A DNA stretch of 64,000 nt, taken from contig LADS01000061.1 of assembly GCA_000961725.1 (NCBI GenBank), positions 1 to 64,000 of the forward strand, given 5' to 3'. Position 1 is the stretch's first letter; every line of letters starts with the position of its first letter. Below, one piece after another: positions 37,342-46,476 of the stretch. A program made the position numbers and the translations under genes. Source of the stretch: Desulfobulbaceae bacterium BRH_c16a. GTDB taxonomy: Bacteria; Desulfobacterota; Desulfobulbia; Desulfobulbales; Desulfocapsaceae. The notes beneath the pieces were generated by a model. The model was not told where the DNA came from. It searched no databases and saw nothing but the letters and a program-made list of their open reading frames with translations.

Positions 37342-38168
37342 AGAAACAGGATACATCCCATAATAAACCCGACAGGATGCAAAATGAAAAGCGAATCCGT
37401 TTGAGTGAAGATCTGTTGTGGGGGATCCACCCTATTTTTGAAGGTCTTGAAAAAGAGCCGGAGCGGTTCACTGAAATTATCCTGCAAAAAGACAAACGGG
37501 GGGGCAAGATCGAGGAAATCGTCGAAATGGCTCGCCTGCACGGCATCAAGCTCAGCTTTACCGATTCCCTGCGGCTTGCCGGAGAAGGAGCGCCACAGGT
37601 TCGACACCAGGGAATCGTTGCAAGGATAAGTGAGACGCCGCTGATTGCCTTTGAAGATTTGGTCGTGAAAATGAAATCGCGCATCGCCACGGGCGAGAAA
37701 GTCCGGCTGATGATATGCGATTCACTTCAAGACCCGCATAACCTCGGGGCAATCATTCGTTCCGCCCTGGCTTCGGGTGCCGCAGGTGTACTCGTCACCC
37801 GCGAACGTTCGGCCCCTGTCGGCGGGACCGCAGCAAAAGCCTCAGCCGGAGCAATGTCGCATATAGATATTTGTCAGGTTACCAATCTGGTTACCGCGCT
37901 TAAAGAATTAAAAGCCGCCGGTTTCTGGATCTTCGGCGCAGTCAAAGATGCCGACGCCCAGTCTTTGTATGAGACCGATCTCGCACTGCCGGCCTGCCTT
38001 GTCGTCGGCAGTGAAGGAAAAGGAATCAGACCTCTCGTAAAAAAGGAGTGCGATATCCTGATTTCCATCCCCATGACCGGTACCCTGGACTCCCTGAACA
38101 GTTCCGTTGCCGCCGCGGTAATCCTTTTTGAAGCAATGCGGCAGACACTGGCTTCGGTCGATCGTTAA
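37338..38168 (+). CDS. rlmB: 23S rRNA 2'-O-ribose methyltransferase RlmB-like (SPOUT)
   Basis: A 276-residue TrmH-family methyltransferase with an N-terminal substrate-binding domain (LLWGIHPIFEGLEKEPERFT) and the knotted SPOUT domain. All three motifs are seen: QDPHNLGAIIRSALASGAAG, LVVGSEGKGIRPLVKKECD and IPMTGTLDSLNSSVAAAVIL. The family methylates G2251 in the peptidyl transferase loop; related members modify other sites, so the exact target is inferred. It overlaps gmk by 4 bp. Confidence 0.88.
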   Translation: MKKQDTSHNKPDRMQNEKRIRLSEDLLWGIHPIFEGLEKEPERFTEIILQKDKRGGKIEEIVEMARLHGIKLSFTDSLRLAGEGAPQVRHQGIVARISETPLIAFEDLVVKMKSRIATGEKVRLMICDSLQDPHNLGAIIRSALASGAAGVLVTRERSAPVGGTAAKASAGAMSHIDICQVTNLVTALKELKAAGFWIFGAVKDADAQSLYETDLALPACLVVGSEGKGIRPLVKKECDILISIPMTGTLDSLNSSVAAAVILFEAMRQTLASVDR

Positions 38169-38169
38169 G

Positions 38170-39048
38170 TTATTCGGTGATTTTGACAAAGACCTCCTCG
38201 TAAAGCTTTCTGTAACCCTCGATACTGCTCGGATCAAGCCATCTTTCATATGCTGCCCGATATTTTTCGGTGGGACGCTGTTCAAGGAGTGTTTTGTTGA
38301 TAGCTTCGATCGCCTTTTTCCCCCATTCCGTCTTGGAACAGGCTACGTAGCTCAGCCAGTTTTCCTTGTTGACCTGATTTTCTTCAACGGAAATTGTCAT
38401 GATCTGATCCCTGATACCCATAGTTTCCGCAAGGTACATAGCCTCTTCGGGTAGCCCGGGGAGGGCATCGATACGGCCGGCCTGGAGCATCTTGAAGAGA
38501 TTCAGGGAGAGTTCAGGGCCTTCATAGGTGAAGATGTTTTTCTCGTTGCCATAAGTATTCAAGGCGGTATCGAATTCGATGCCATACGACCTATTGTTTG
38601 ACCGGCCGACGACCAGTTTGCCGTCTTCAAGGAGTTTTGCCAGACTGACCGACTTGTTGCCGCCAAAGTCGGCAAACCGATCTTTATGGATTATCAGCAC
38701 GGTTGGCAGGGTAAATACGCTGGGGATGGAGAAATAGGTGAATTCAAGCCGTTCAGGAGTCTTGAACATCCCCACGCTGCAGGCGTTTTCGCCCTGTTTC
38801 CATTGCTGGTAATGCCGGGATATATTGGCCTGCATATGCTTGTGATCGTATTGGGGCAGGTGTTCGATGAGGATATCGGTGATCAGATCTTCATATCCCT
38901 GTCCTTTATATGCACCCTCATGAATAAAAAACGGTGGTGCAACTGCCTCCATCCAGGATAATGACTCTTTGGAAAATGCTGCGCCTGGAATCGGAAAGGA
39001 TACACAACAGAGCAAACAGAAAATCGAAAGTTTATTCATCGACACCAT
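38170..39048 (-). CDS. Periplasmic solute-binding-like protein
   Basis: A 292-residue secreted protein with a signal peptide (LSIFCLLCCVSFPIPGAAFS) and a two-lobed SBP_bac_3-type fold (WMEAVAPPFFIHEGAYKGQG, LLEDGKLVVGRSNNRSYGIE). It resembles the stand-alone binding proteins that sit beside sensor kinases rather than transporter operons. No permease or ATPase gene is near. It is directly upstream-adjacent to a hybrid histidine kinase gene on the same strand (78-bp gap), so it may supply a signal. The site GGAGGGATGGC supports the ATG at 39048. Confidence 0.8.
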   Translation of the reverse strand: MVSMNKLSIFCLLCCVSFPIPGAAFSKESLSWMEAVAPPFFIHEGAYKGQGYEDLITDILIEHLPQYDHKHMQANISRHYQQWKQGENACSVGMFKTPERLEFTYFSIPSVFTLPTVLIIHKDRFADFGGNKSVSLAKLLEDGKLVVGRSNNRSYGIEFDTALNTYGNEKNIFTYEGPELSLNLFKMLQAGRIDALPGLPEEAMYLAETMGIRDQIMTISVEENQVNKENWLSYVACSKTEWGKKAIEAINKTLLEQRPTEKYRAAYERWLDPSSIEGYRKLYEEVFVKITE

Positions 39049-39126
39049 GCCATCCCTCCATAATGGAAATTTTCAGGAGAAAACATTGATAAATACTTAC
39101 TCCTACACTGTAGCTTGTCAACTCTA

Positions 39127-41178
39127 TCACGAATGGAGAGTTTTGTATATGGCCGAGCCGATTTGTTCCAATGTGTATGGCTTGGCGACAAAAGCGCCGG
39201 CACCCAGAGCCAGGGTCTGTTTGACCTCGTTATCTTCGGCAAAGCCACTGGCGATAACGGCTTTTTGTCCGGGGTGGATTTTCAGGATTTTTTCATAGGT
39301 GACACGACCGTTTTGCCCGGGATCCATAATCATATCGAGAACGAGGATGTCGACCTGGTGGCCTCGAAGAAATTCTAGCGCTTCTTCTCCCGAAGTTACG
39401 GTCGAAACTGAATAATTGAGAGAGCTCAATAACTGACTCGCTATTTCGCGTTGGCGGTGTTCATCATCGATGATGAGAACGCGCTCCCGTTTTCCTTTGA
39501 GGGATCGCCAGTCGTGCACTGCCGATTCCTCGGTTATCGCGTCGACGACGGAGGGAAAGAACAACTCGAAGGTGGTGCCGTGTTTGCCGCTCAGGACCGA
39601 AACAACGCCTCCATGATCCCGCATGGTATTCCAGACGACAGCCAGACCGAGGCCGGTACCGCTTCGGCCCATCACTTTTTTGGTATAGAAGGGTTCGAAG
39701 ATGTGGTCTATCTCATGGGGCGCAATGCCGGAGCCTGAATCGCCGACGATTATTTTGGCATAGGAACCTTTCAGCAAAATCTGGCTGGTATAAGTCTCTG
39801 TGACCTGCTGAACATGGTTGGCCGTGACGATCGACACGGCGCCTTTTCCTTGAATGGCCTCTACTGCGTTAATAATCAGATTCATCAGACACTTGCGGAT
39901 ATGAATGGGAGAACAGGAGATGTTGCTCAGCTGCGGCGAGAGCGAACTGTTGAAGCTGATGAGCGGGACTCTTGCGCGGAGTTGCGCGAAATCGGGGGAT
40001 TCCATATAATCGCAAATAAGTGTATTAGGATTGATCACTTCCCTGTTGGCCGCTATTCCTCTTGCTACAGTCAGGAGGTCGGAAACCACTTCCGAGGCAT
40101 CAAGCCCTGCCCTGCGGATCGATTCGAGAGGGCGTCGCAGCCGATTGCCATCTTCCAGATCAAGGAGCAGCAGTTCAGGATAACTGATGATACCGGAAAG
40201 GATGTTGTTCAGGTCATGGGCAACTCCACCGGCCATAAGACCGATAGCCTTCATCTTCTGGTCCTGCCGAAGTTGCTCTTCCAGCCTGTGGCGTTCGGTA
40301 ATATCGACGATGATCATGCGAGCCCCGGTTACACTGTTCCCCTTTATTGTCGGCGCGGCGCGCAGGAGTACCGGAAAGATATGGTCGTTGCGATCTTTGA
40401 CGGTGAATTCCTGCAGTCCCGACGTCTGAAGTTTGAGCGAGTCATGAAATGCCCGATCGGCGCGGGCACGGTCATCTTCGATTATGAAGTCGGAAAAAAA
40501 GGATGTAGACTCGGACCTGAAGACCAGGTTCAATTGACTTTTGGCTGCCTTGTTGGCATAGACGATCCGGCCGCTGAGGTCGGTTTCGAGGACCATCTCG
40601 GGCAGAAGGTCAACCAGATCGTGGAACCTGCGCTCGCTTTCCCGCAGGTTCTGCGTACGTTCCTCGATCTGCTGCTCGAGGTACCTCCTGTTAATGAAAA
40701 GGTGGACAATAAATATGGCGGTAAGCAGAACAAAGAGGAGAAAAATGAGGATATTGAAGAGCGGAAAGATTACCCGGACATATTGCTCGCCATTGAGGGT
40801 GCCGATGGTCTGGTCTTCATACAGGATTTCAGCGGAATGTCTTTTTATGCCGATAAGTCCCACCTTCGAGAGAAATTCCGACACTCCGGAGAGTGGGGCG
40901 TTTACAACTTTATGAAAAGATACGTTGCCGGGGATGGATACCTCGAGGCTTTTGTAATAGTTGGCTTTTACGGCAAGCTGAAGATAGGCTTTCACCCCGG
41001 CCTCGTTCATTGCCCAGACATCCTTGGCAATGATAGCGGCATGGGTCTGAAATTGCTTGAAGTCCCGACTTACTGTTCGGTCAACGAAAACTATGGCAAT
41101 GCAGGAAAAGACAGCCAGAAACAGCAGTGGAAGATAAATATAGCGGCTTTTCCTGTTGTGGATGGAAATCATCGCCAT
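39127..41178 (-). CDS. Membrane hybrid histidine kinase with PAS and receiver domains
   Basis: A 683-residue sensor kinase. Two membrane helices (one N-terminal, another near residue 150) enclose a periplasmic region. A PAS domain ([20 protein letters not shown]), a HisKA H-box [20 protein letters not shown], HATPase ([28 protein letters not shown]) and a C-terminal receiver ([25 protein letters not shown]) follow. The Asp of the receiver is kept. AAAGGACT precedes the ATG at 41178, which is preferred to an upstream frame start. The downstream binding protein gene is a likely partner. Confidence 0.9.
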   Translation of the reverse strand: MAMISIHNRKSRYIYLPLLFLAVFSCIAIVFVDRTVSRDFKQFQTHAAIIAKDVWAMNEAGVKAYLQLAVKANYYKSLEVSIPGNVSFHKVVNAPLSGVSEFLSKVGLIGIKRHSAEILYEDQTIGTLNGEQYVRVIFPLFNILIFLLFVLLTAIFIVHLFINRRYLEQQIEERTQNLRESERRFHDLVDLLPEMVLETDLSGRIVYANKAAKSQLNLVFRSESTSFFSDFIIEDDRARADRAFHDSLKLQTSGLQEFTVKDRNDHIFPVLLRAAPTIKGNSVTGARMIIVDITERHRLEEQLRQDQKMKAIGLMAGGVAHDLNNILSGIISYPELLLLDLEDGNRLRRPLESIRRAGLDASEVVSDLLTVARGIAANREVINPNTLICDYMESPDFAQLRARVPLISFNSSLSPQLSNISCSPIHIRKCLMNLIINAVEAIQGKGAVSIVTANHVQQVTETYTSQILLKGSYAKIIVGDSGSGIAPHEIDHIFEPFYTKKVMGRSGTGLGLAVVWNTMRDHGGVVSVLSGKHGTTFELFFPSVVDAITEESAVHDWRSLKGKRERVLIIDDEHRQREIASQLLSSLNYSVSTVTSGEEALEFLRGHQVDILVLDMIMDPGQNGRVTYEKILKIHPGQKAVIASGFAEDNEVKQTLALGAGAFVAKPYTLEQIGSAIYKTLHS

Positions 41179-41254
41179 AGTCCTTTTACGTGATGGGTAT
41201 TGCAAACCATAGAGTATCGCAGTAAAGAGAAAGAGAGAGACGCTGCAATCATTT

Positions 41255-41353
41255 AGTACCTTACAGATTATTTTCGTTATAAAAACAAGAAGATAATCTG
41301 TCTCAAGGTACTTATACCCTTTTGTGGGGTGTTAGCTGAAGAAGTACCTTGAG
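41255..41353. promoter_or_regulatory. Competing hairpins upstream of the DUF523 gene
   Basis: Three related arms occur: AGTACCTT at 41255-41262, CTCAAGGTACTT at 41302-41313 and AAGTACCTTGAG at 41342-41353. Arm 2 pairs perfectly with arm 3 over 12 bp. It can instead pair with arm 1, aided by AGATTAT/ATAATCT just inside. The two structures are mutually exclusive. They end 75 bp before the DUF523-DUF1722 start codon. They may be an attenuator-like leader or a small palindromic element. No function is shown. Confidence 0.5.
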
Positions 41354-41427
41354 TTAGACGAAGATGTCAAGCTTGTTTGCTTTGTCGGTAAGATTAATGG
41401 CGTACAGTTTGAAGAGGATGGTGATAT

Positions 41428-42378
41428 ATGGAAGATAAGATCAGAATCGGGATCAGTTCCTGCCTTCTCGGCAACAAAGTCAGGTACGATGGTGGACATC
41501 AGCATGATCGTTTCCTCACCGATACCCTGGGAAGATACGTAGAGTATGTACCGGTTTGCCCGGAGGTCGAATGCGGTCTGCCGGTTCCCCGGGAAGCACT
41601 CAGACTGGTTGGTGACCCGGCCAATCCTCGATTATTGACCGTCAGAAGCGGTGAGGATTGCACCGACCGGATGAAAAAATGGGCGGCAGTCAGGGTAAAA
41701 GAACTCGAACGGGAGGAGCTTGACGGCTTTGTCTTTAAGCGGATGTCGCCAAGCAGCGGAATGGAGAGAGTTAAGGTCTATACCGAGGGAGGAATGCCGG
41801 GCAATAAAGGCGTAGGGGTCTTTGCCAGAGCCTTCATGGATCATTTCCCTCACCTGCCGGTGGAAGAAGACGGCCGCTTGTACGACCCGATTCTGCGAGA
41901 AAACTTTATTCAGCGGATTTTTGTTCATAAACGCTGGAGAACGCTCCTCGCCACGACCAGGAAACGGAGTGGTCTGGTTGATTTCCATACCTCCCACAAA
42001 CTGCTGCTGTTTTCCCATAGTGAAAAGGACTACCGGGAAATGGGCCGTCTGGTTGCCAAGGCTAAAGATCTGCCGATCGATACGCTTTTCAGCCGATACG
42101 AGGAGATGTTGATGGCTACGTTAAAAAAGCGGAGCACCATTAATAAACAAACCAACGTCCTCACCCATATCTTCGGTTATTTTAAAGAAGACCTCCTGCC
42201 GTCTGAAAAACAGCAGGTTCTCGAGGTCCTGGAACAGTATCATCAGGGCATGATCCCCTTGATTGTCCCGGTCACCCTGCTGAATTTTTTCGTGAAGAAG
42301 TTTAAGCAGGAATACCTGGGCAATCAGCACTATCTTGATCCCCATCCTCTGCAGCTGAAGCTTCTCAATCACGCCTGA
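41428..42378 (+). CDS. DUF523-DUF1722 (YbgA-like) protein
   Basis: A 316-residue two-domain protein. The first 150 residues are DUF523 (IRIGISSCLLGNKVRYDGGH, VPVCPEVECGLPVPREAL, with conserved Cys in CLL and CPE-EC). The remainder is DUF1722/YbgA (FVHKRWRTLLATTRKRSGLV, LVDFHTSHKLLLFSHSEKDY). In other bacteria this fusion often lies near photolyase or DNA-repair genes, and recent work links DUF523 to thiouracil desulfidase activity; neither is shown here. GAGGATGG precedes the ATG. The neighbours are unrelated. Confidence 0.85.
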   Translation: MEDKIRIGISSCLLGNKVRYDGGHQHDRFLTDTLGRYVEYVPVCPEVECGLPVPREALRLVGDPANPRLLTVRSGEDCTDRMKKWAAVRVKELEREELDGFVFKRMSPSSGMERVKVYTEGGMPGNKGVGVFARAFMDHFPHLPVEEDGRLYDPILRENFIQRIFVHKRWRTLLATTRKRSGLVDFHTSHKLLLFSHSEKDYREMGRLVAKAKDLPIDTLFSRYEEMLMATLKKRSTINKQTNVLTHIFGYFKEDLLPSEKQQVLEVLEQYHQGMIPLIVPVTLLNFFVKKFKQEYLGNQHYLDPHPLQLKLLNHA

Positions 42379-42429
42379 GAGGCCGGGCGGCAGCCGGAAT
42401 TGCGGCCGCCGCTTGTTGGAAAACACGGG

Positions 42430-43677
42430 TTATTTCTTTTTCTCGGCGATCTTTTTCTTCAGCAAAGCACCCAGGCTCCCTACTTCACTTGCCGGACTTT
42501 TCTTTTTTTCCTGGGCGATAAATGACTTATATTCTCCCCTTTCCTCGTCATCCTTTGTTTCCGGTGACACGTAGTCGACCGGTACCAGGCTGATCCTTTT
42601 CTCGGTAAGGTCGATTGCGTCTATCTTCACTTCGATATTCTGCCCAACCTCCATGACTTCCCTCGGATGATGGATGCGTCGGCCGCTGCCGAGTTTGGAG
42701 ATATGGACCAGGCCGTCAATACCTTCGGCAAGAGTGACAAAAGCTCCGAATTGCGCAAGTCTTGCCACCACTCCCACATGGGTTGAACCTTCCGGGAAAT
42801 GTATCGGTACCTGAGCCCAGGGGTCAGCCATGGTTTCTTTATAGCTTAGCGATATTCTGTTGTTTTCCCAGTCAAGTTTTTTGACGACTGCCTGCACCTT
42901 CTGGCCGACGGTAAAATGGTCTGCCACCTTTTCCACCCGACTCCAGCCGATTTCCGAGATCGGGATGAGGCCGTCCACCCCGCCGATATCGACAAAGGCA
43001 CCGAAATCCCTGATCGAGCTGACAGTACCTTCAACCGTCTGGCCTTCCTGCAGGGATTCCTGCAGTCTTTCACGCACTTCCTCCCGCTCCGCTTCCTGGA
43101 TGGCACGGGCGGAAAGGACAATATTCCGGCCGTTCTCGTCATAGCGGGTGATTTGAAATTTCATGTGGGTATCGAGATAGGCTTGGGCCGGGTCGTCGAT
43201 CCGGCGCAGTCCCATCTGGGAGAAAGGACAGAAGGCCCGGATATTGCCGCCGAGGGTGATTTCGAAGCCGCCTTTGATTTCAGCTTTGACAAACCCATCT
43301 ACCGGAATACCGCTTTGGAAAGCTTCTTCCAGATGGCTGTTACCGGCTCCTGAACCGATGGAAGTTGTGAACATCTGCTCCGAGGATTTGGAACGGAGAA
43401 AATACACGTCGATCACATCGCCTACTTTTCGGGTGAGATTGCCCTCGTTGTCCTTCAGTTCGGAACTGTTGAGGACCCCCTCGCTTTTGCTGCCCACGTC
43501 GAGAAATGTCGATTCCTTGTTGATCCCGACGATGGTGGCTTTGATTTTTTGACCGGGAGTCAGGTGCCTGATTTTCTTTGTCTCTTCCGCTTTGAACAAA
43601 TCTTCAAAGTTGTCACTGTATGCGTCTGTCATGTCTGCCCATTCACGAAACTGCGGTTTAAGGTTATTGTCCGGCAT
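42430..43677 (-). CDS. S1-repeat RNA-binding protein (short ribosomal protein S1-like)
   Basis: A 415-residue protein of four consecutive S1 domains, beginning near GQKIKATIVGINKESTFLDV, PVDGFVKAEIKGGFEITLGG, GQTVEGTVSSIRDFGAFVDI and VGVVARLAQFGAFVTLAEGI. It has a Lys-rich tail (LLKKKIAEKKK). Canonical proteobacterial S1 has six domains, so this is a shorter relative that may act on the ribosome or on RNA. The annotated ATG (43677) has no clear ribosome site; the in-frame ATG at 43632 is an alternative. It converges on the DUF523 gene. Confidence 0.85.
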   Translation of the reverse strand: MPDNNLKPQFREWADMTDAYSDNFEDLFKAEETKKIRHLTPGQKIKATIVGINKESTFLDVGSKSEGVLNSSELKDNEGNLTRKVGDVIDVYFLRSKSSEQMFTTSIGSGAGNSHLEEAFQSGIPVDGFVKAEIKGGFEITLGGNIRAFCPFSQMGLRRIDDPAQAYLDTHMKFQITRYDENGRNIVLSARAIQEAEREEVRERLQESLQEGQTVEGTVSSIRDFGAFVDIGGVDGLIPISEIGWSRVEKVADHFTVGQKVQAVVKKLDWENNRISLSYKETMADPWAQVPIHFPEGSTHVGVVARLAQFGAFVTLAEGIDGLVHISKLGSGRRIHHPREVMEVGQNIEVKIDAIDLTEKRISLVPVDYVSPETKDDEERGEYKSFIAQEKKKSPASEVGSLGALLKKKIAEKKK

Positions 43678-43721
43678 GAGTGGGAGCCGGACGCTTTACT
43701 TATGTATGGTCGATTATTGCT

Positions 43722-43898
43722 TCATGCTCTTTCTGCTCTCTCGGTCCGTACCCTGGAACAGTCAACCGGCCGAGAAAACGTGTCGATCAGGATATCCTGT
43801 ATCTTCCGGCCGGTAATGTCAAGAATGGCCCAGCCGACCTGAGTCGGTGTGCAGGATATGGCCGTGCTATTGAACACCATGACGAAGGGATTGTCCAT
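43722..43898 (-). CDS. Possible 58-residue small protein downstream of the radical SAM gene
   Basis: A short minus-strand frame lies in the 275-bp gap between the RiPP-type radical SAM gene and the S1-repeat gene, on their strand. The translation MDNPFVMVFNSTAISCTPTQ continues through GWAILDITGRKIQDILIDTF and contains two Cys. No ribosome site is evident and the opposite frames are also open, so coding is uncertain. It is listed because a peptide substrate for the adjacent maturase would be expected nearby. Confidence 0.2.
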   Translation of the reverse strand: MDNPFVMVFNSTAISCTPTQVGWAILDITGRKIQDILIDTFSRPVDCSRVRTERAERA

Positions 43899-43952
43899 AC
43901 CAGAGTCTGGGGCAATCTCCCGGTCGTGTCAACCATGGCTGAAGAATTGCAA

Positions 43953-45773
43953 TTATACCTCTCGATCATGCCGGACCGCCAGTGACAGGACTCGGTCATT
44001 TTCAAGGAACATGAGCAGTTTCGTGCTCATATCTGCGAGAAATTTTGCCAGTGCCGGGGCGGTGACGGCAGGAAACGCCTGGAGAATTTCTTCACTTTTT
44101 CGAGGTTCTCCACAGAACAGGTAAATTTTCCTGGAAAGGCCACGCAACCGGTGCAGAAGCGGAGCACCGGTCCGCCGTTCCTGGCGGATGATCAAAAATG
44201 TCCGCCCGTCCATATAATGGAGGGGATGCGGTTGATTTTTCTTTCTTTGCCGGTGGAATTCCTGCCAGACCTTGATCTTCTCGGTTACCGGTTGCCACAG
44301 GCGGTGTTGATACCGGCGATCGCCACGATAGTCGTGCATGAGCATGGTCATTGACTGCAGGAGGTCTTTTGGCAAAAGCTTGCGGTTTTTGGCATGGGGC
44401 AGTATGGCCCGAATGGAGAATTGCCCGGCTCGGTTATGGACGGGTGAGCCGTAACCGAGAAAGAAAATTGCGGCCTGCAGGGGCGAAAAGGGGAAAACAT
44501 ACTCGAGGTTGATCAGGGTTTCGGCAATTTCTTCTTCGGTCGTGGTCGGGAATTCGGTGATCAGGTTGCCTTCGAGAAGGATCGCGCTTTCGCTGCACAT
44601 TTTCAAGGCTGCGATGGAATCCATGACTGTCGTGCCCTTCGCCATTTTCTTCAGGAGGGAAGATGATAAGGCTTCAATGCCAACCTGGACCGTTCTGAGT
44701 CCTCCCCGTCGGTAGAGACGCAATCGCTTCGGTTCGGTAATGGCCCGAATCTCGGCAAAAAAGTCCAGATCAAGGCCTGCTGCTGCGATTCTGTCAAAAA
44801 ACAGATCGGCTTCATGCGGGGGGAGGGCGTTATCGGCAAAAGTGAAGCGCAGAGATTCATGGGTCCTGGCGAGATGGAGAATCTCTTCCACCATTCTTTC
44901 GCCTTGTTTCAATCGATAATTCTGCCACTGGAGGTTGAGATTGCAGAAGGTGCATTTATTCCACCAGCAGCCTCTGGAAAACTCGACCGGTAACGTCGGG
45001 ATAAACGGCAGGCGGGGAAAGAGCCGGCTCATTTCCTCAAAATAAGGGGCATAATCGGGATACGGTAAATCACCAAGTATAACCTTTTCCGTGGAGATGT
45101 CTTTGGAGATGACTTTATGGGCGGAAGGTTGTCGCGACCGGACATTGGCCGGCAGTGAATCGACGTCTCCGGCAATAAAGCGACAGAGCCGGGTCAGCGC
45201 TTCCTCGCCCTCTCCGTCAACCAGGTAATCGATTTCAGGGAAATGGTTGAAAAGAGACAGGCCAACCGCGCCGGAGCAGGAAGAGCCTCCGAAAACGATC
45301 GGCAGATCGGGCCATGTTTTCTTTATCCTCCTCGCCAGATAGAGAGAAGGAAGCAGTTGAAAAAAACAGACGGAGAAACCGAAAAGCCGGTATTTGCCGA
45401 GATCGGTTGCAGAGAGCCAGGCCGTGCAGCTTTCTTCGATACGCCCGACCATCTCTTCGAAGTCGGGCAAGGGCGCATTCTCGTCGGCAAGACTTTCGTA
45501 AAAAAGGTTTCCGGCAGGGTCTTTCATTTCAGGAAAGAGCAGCGGGGCAAAAAGTGCTTCCCCGGCCCAGCCGGAGCGAGCGATCCTCGAGTACCAGTCT
45601 ATGCCGATGGCTGCTGCAACAGGGAGATAGATGTGGAAGGTGTCCGCCCTGGCGTCGTCATTTCTCTCCACATAGCTTTTCAATGCCCCCAGTTGGAGGG
45701 AAGGCCGGTTGAAGATCGACCAGGGCATGGCGGCAAGCCCGAGCCTCAACTCCGATGTTGTCTTGATGGGCAT
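43953..45773 (-). CDS. B12-binding radical SAM protein of the RiPP maturation family
   Basis: A 606-residue protein. The N-terminus RLGLAAMPWSIFNRPSLQLG matches the MPW---PS-QLG start of the RiPP maturation radical SAM C-methyltransferase family. A cobalamin-binding-like Rossmann region follows (GFSVCFFQLLPSLYLARRIK, PIVFGGSSCSGAVGLSLFNH, DYLVDGEGEEAL), then the radical SAM barrel with its cluster motif RGCWWNKCTFC. Family members usually methylate or otherwise modify ribosomal peptides, with the precursor gene nearby. Here the neighbours are lolA and an S1-repeat gene, so the substrate is unknown. It starts 1 bp after the lolA stop, suggesting co-transcription with lolA and murI. Confidence 0.8.
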   Translation of the reverse strand: MPIKTTSELRLGLAAMPWSIFNRPSLQLGALKSYVERNDDARADTFHIYLPVAAAIGIDWYSRIARSGWAGEALFAPLLFPEMKDPAGNLFYESLADENAPLPDFEEMVGRIEESCTAWLSATDLGKYRLFGFSVCFFQLLPSLYLARRIKKTWPDLPIVFGGSSCSGAVGLSLFNHFPEIDYLVDGEGEEALTRLCRFIAGDVDSLPANVRSRQPSAHKVISKDISTEKVILGDLPYPDYAPYFEEMSRLFPRLPFIPTLPVEFSRGCWWNKCTFCNLNLQWQNYRLKQGERMVEEILHLARTHESLRFTFADNALPPHEADLFFDRIAAAGLDLDFFAEIRAITEPKRLRLYRRGGLRTVQVGIEALSSSLLKKMAKGTTVMDSIAALKMCSESAILLEGNLITEFPTTTEEEIAETLINLEYVFPFSPLQAAIFFLGYGSPVHNRAGQFSIRAILPHAKNRKLLPKDLLQSMTMLMHDYRGDRRYQHRLWQPVTEKIKVWQEFHRQRKKNQPHPLHYMDGRTFLIIRQERRTGAPLLHRLRGLSRKIYLFCGEPRKSEEILQAFPAVTAPALAKFLADMSTKLLMFLENDRVLSLAVRHDREV

Positions 45774-45774
45774 G

Positions 45775-46473
45775 CTATTGCCGGATTATTTCCGTGCCTT
45801 CCGGGGGGACAAAGGAAAAGATGGCCTCGATTTCCTTGGGACTCTTGCCGGTCAGTCCGTCGACCTCTATATCACTCAGGTTCAGCACGGTGATAGTGCC
45901 GAAATGGTCGGTGATTTTTATTCTGCGGATCAGCGACTGAGGAGTCACCCAGATGTGGATATCCTGGACTTGGGACTGCGGTGTCTTCGGGATAAGTTTG
46001 ATGACTTTGAATTCCGCTTCGTTTTCCGACTGCTCGTCTTCGTTGGCCGGGCGAATATGAAAATCTCTTTGCAGGAGACCTTTCCCGGTAAAAAACGAAT
46101 AGGTCAGATCGGCATCGAGGTTTTCTGCCGGGGTAATGATCATCTGTTGCTGGTTGGCAAAGTACATGGAAAACAGGACGCCGTCACTGATCAGCACCTG
46201 GCGGTCCGGACTGGTGTAGTCCCAGCGCATCCTGGCTTTGCCGTCGTCTTTATAAAAAACCGCCCGGCCAGATCCCTGACGCGGCCTTCCGGTCATTTCT
46301 CCCCGGATATCCTGGTAAAAATTGAAGGTGAGGCTCTGCATGGCGTCGTAGCGGAGTTGCAGCCGTGCAGCTATATCCTCCGGATATTCAACCGGATTCT
46401 CCGCGGCATGAGCTGTCGCAGCAAGGGTCGGCAAGGCCAGGAACAATACAATCCAAAATGGTATGATACGCAT
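45775..46473 (-). CDS. lolA: LolA-like outer-membrane lipoprotein carrier
   Basis: A 232-residue secreted protein with signal peptide (FWIVLFLALPTLAATAHAAE) and the LolA/LppC fold: DAMQSLTFNFYQDIRGEMTG, MRWDYTSPDRQVLISDGVLF, then LIPKTPQSQVQDIHIWVTP. LolA ferries lipoproteins from LolCDE to LolB across the periplasm. It is placed between murI and the radical SAM gene on the same strand, with 3-bp and 1-bp gaps, so all three are probably one transcript. Confidence 0.85.
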   Translation of the reverse strand: MRIIPFWIVLFLALPTLAATAHAAENPVEYPEDIAARLQLRYDAMQSLTFNFYQDIRGEMTGRPRQGSGRAVFYKDDGKARMRWDYTSPDRQVLISDGVLFSMYFANQQQMIITPAENLDADLTYSFFTGKGLLQRDFHIRPANEDEQSENEAEFKVIKLIPKTPQSQVQDIHIWVTPQSLIRRIKITDHFGTITVLNLSDIEVDGLTGKSPKEIEAIFSFVPPEGTEIIRQ

Positions 46474-46476
46474 CGA

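Noticed and set aside
39814-41193. 459-codon open frame on the plus strand
   Set aside because: It is antisense to the hybrid histidine kinase, which has clear domains. The antisense translation resembles no protein and arises from codon bias.
42386-42410. GGCGGC/GCCGCC hairpin between the DUF523 gene and the S1-repeat gene
   Set aside because: No T-run on either strand; could be a weak terminator but not supported well enough.
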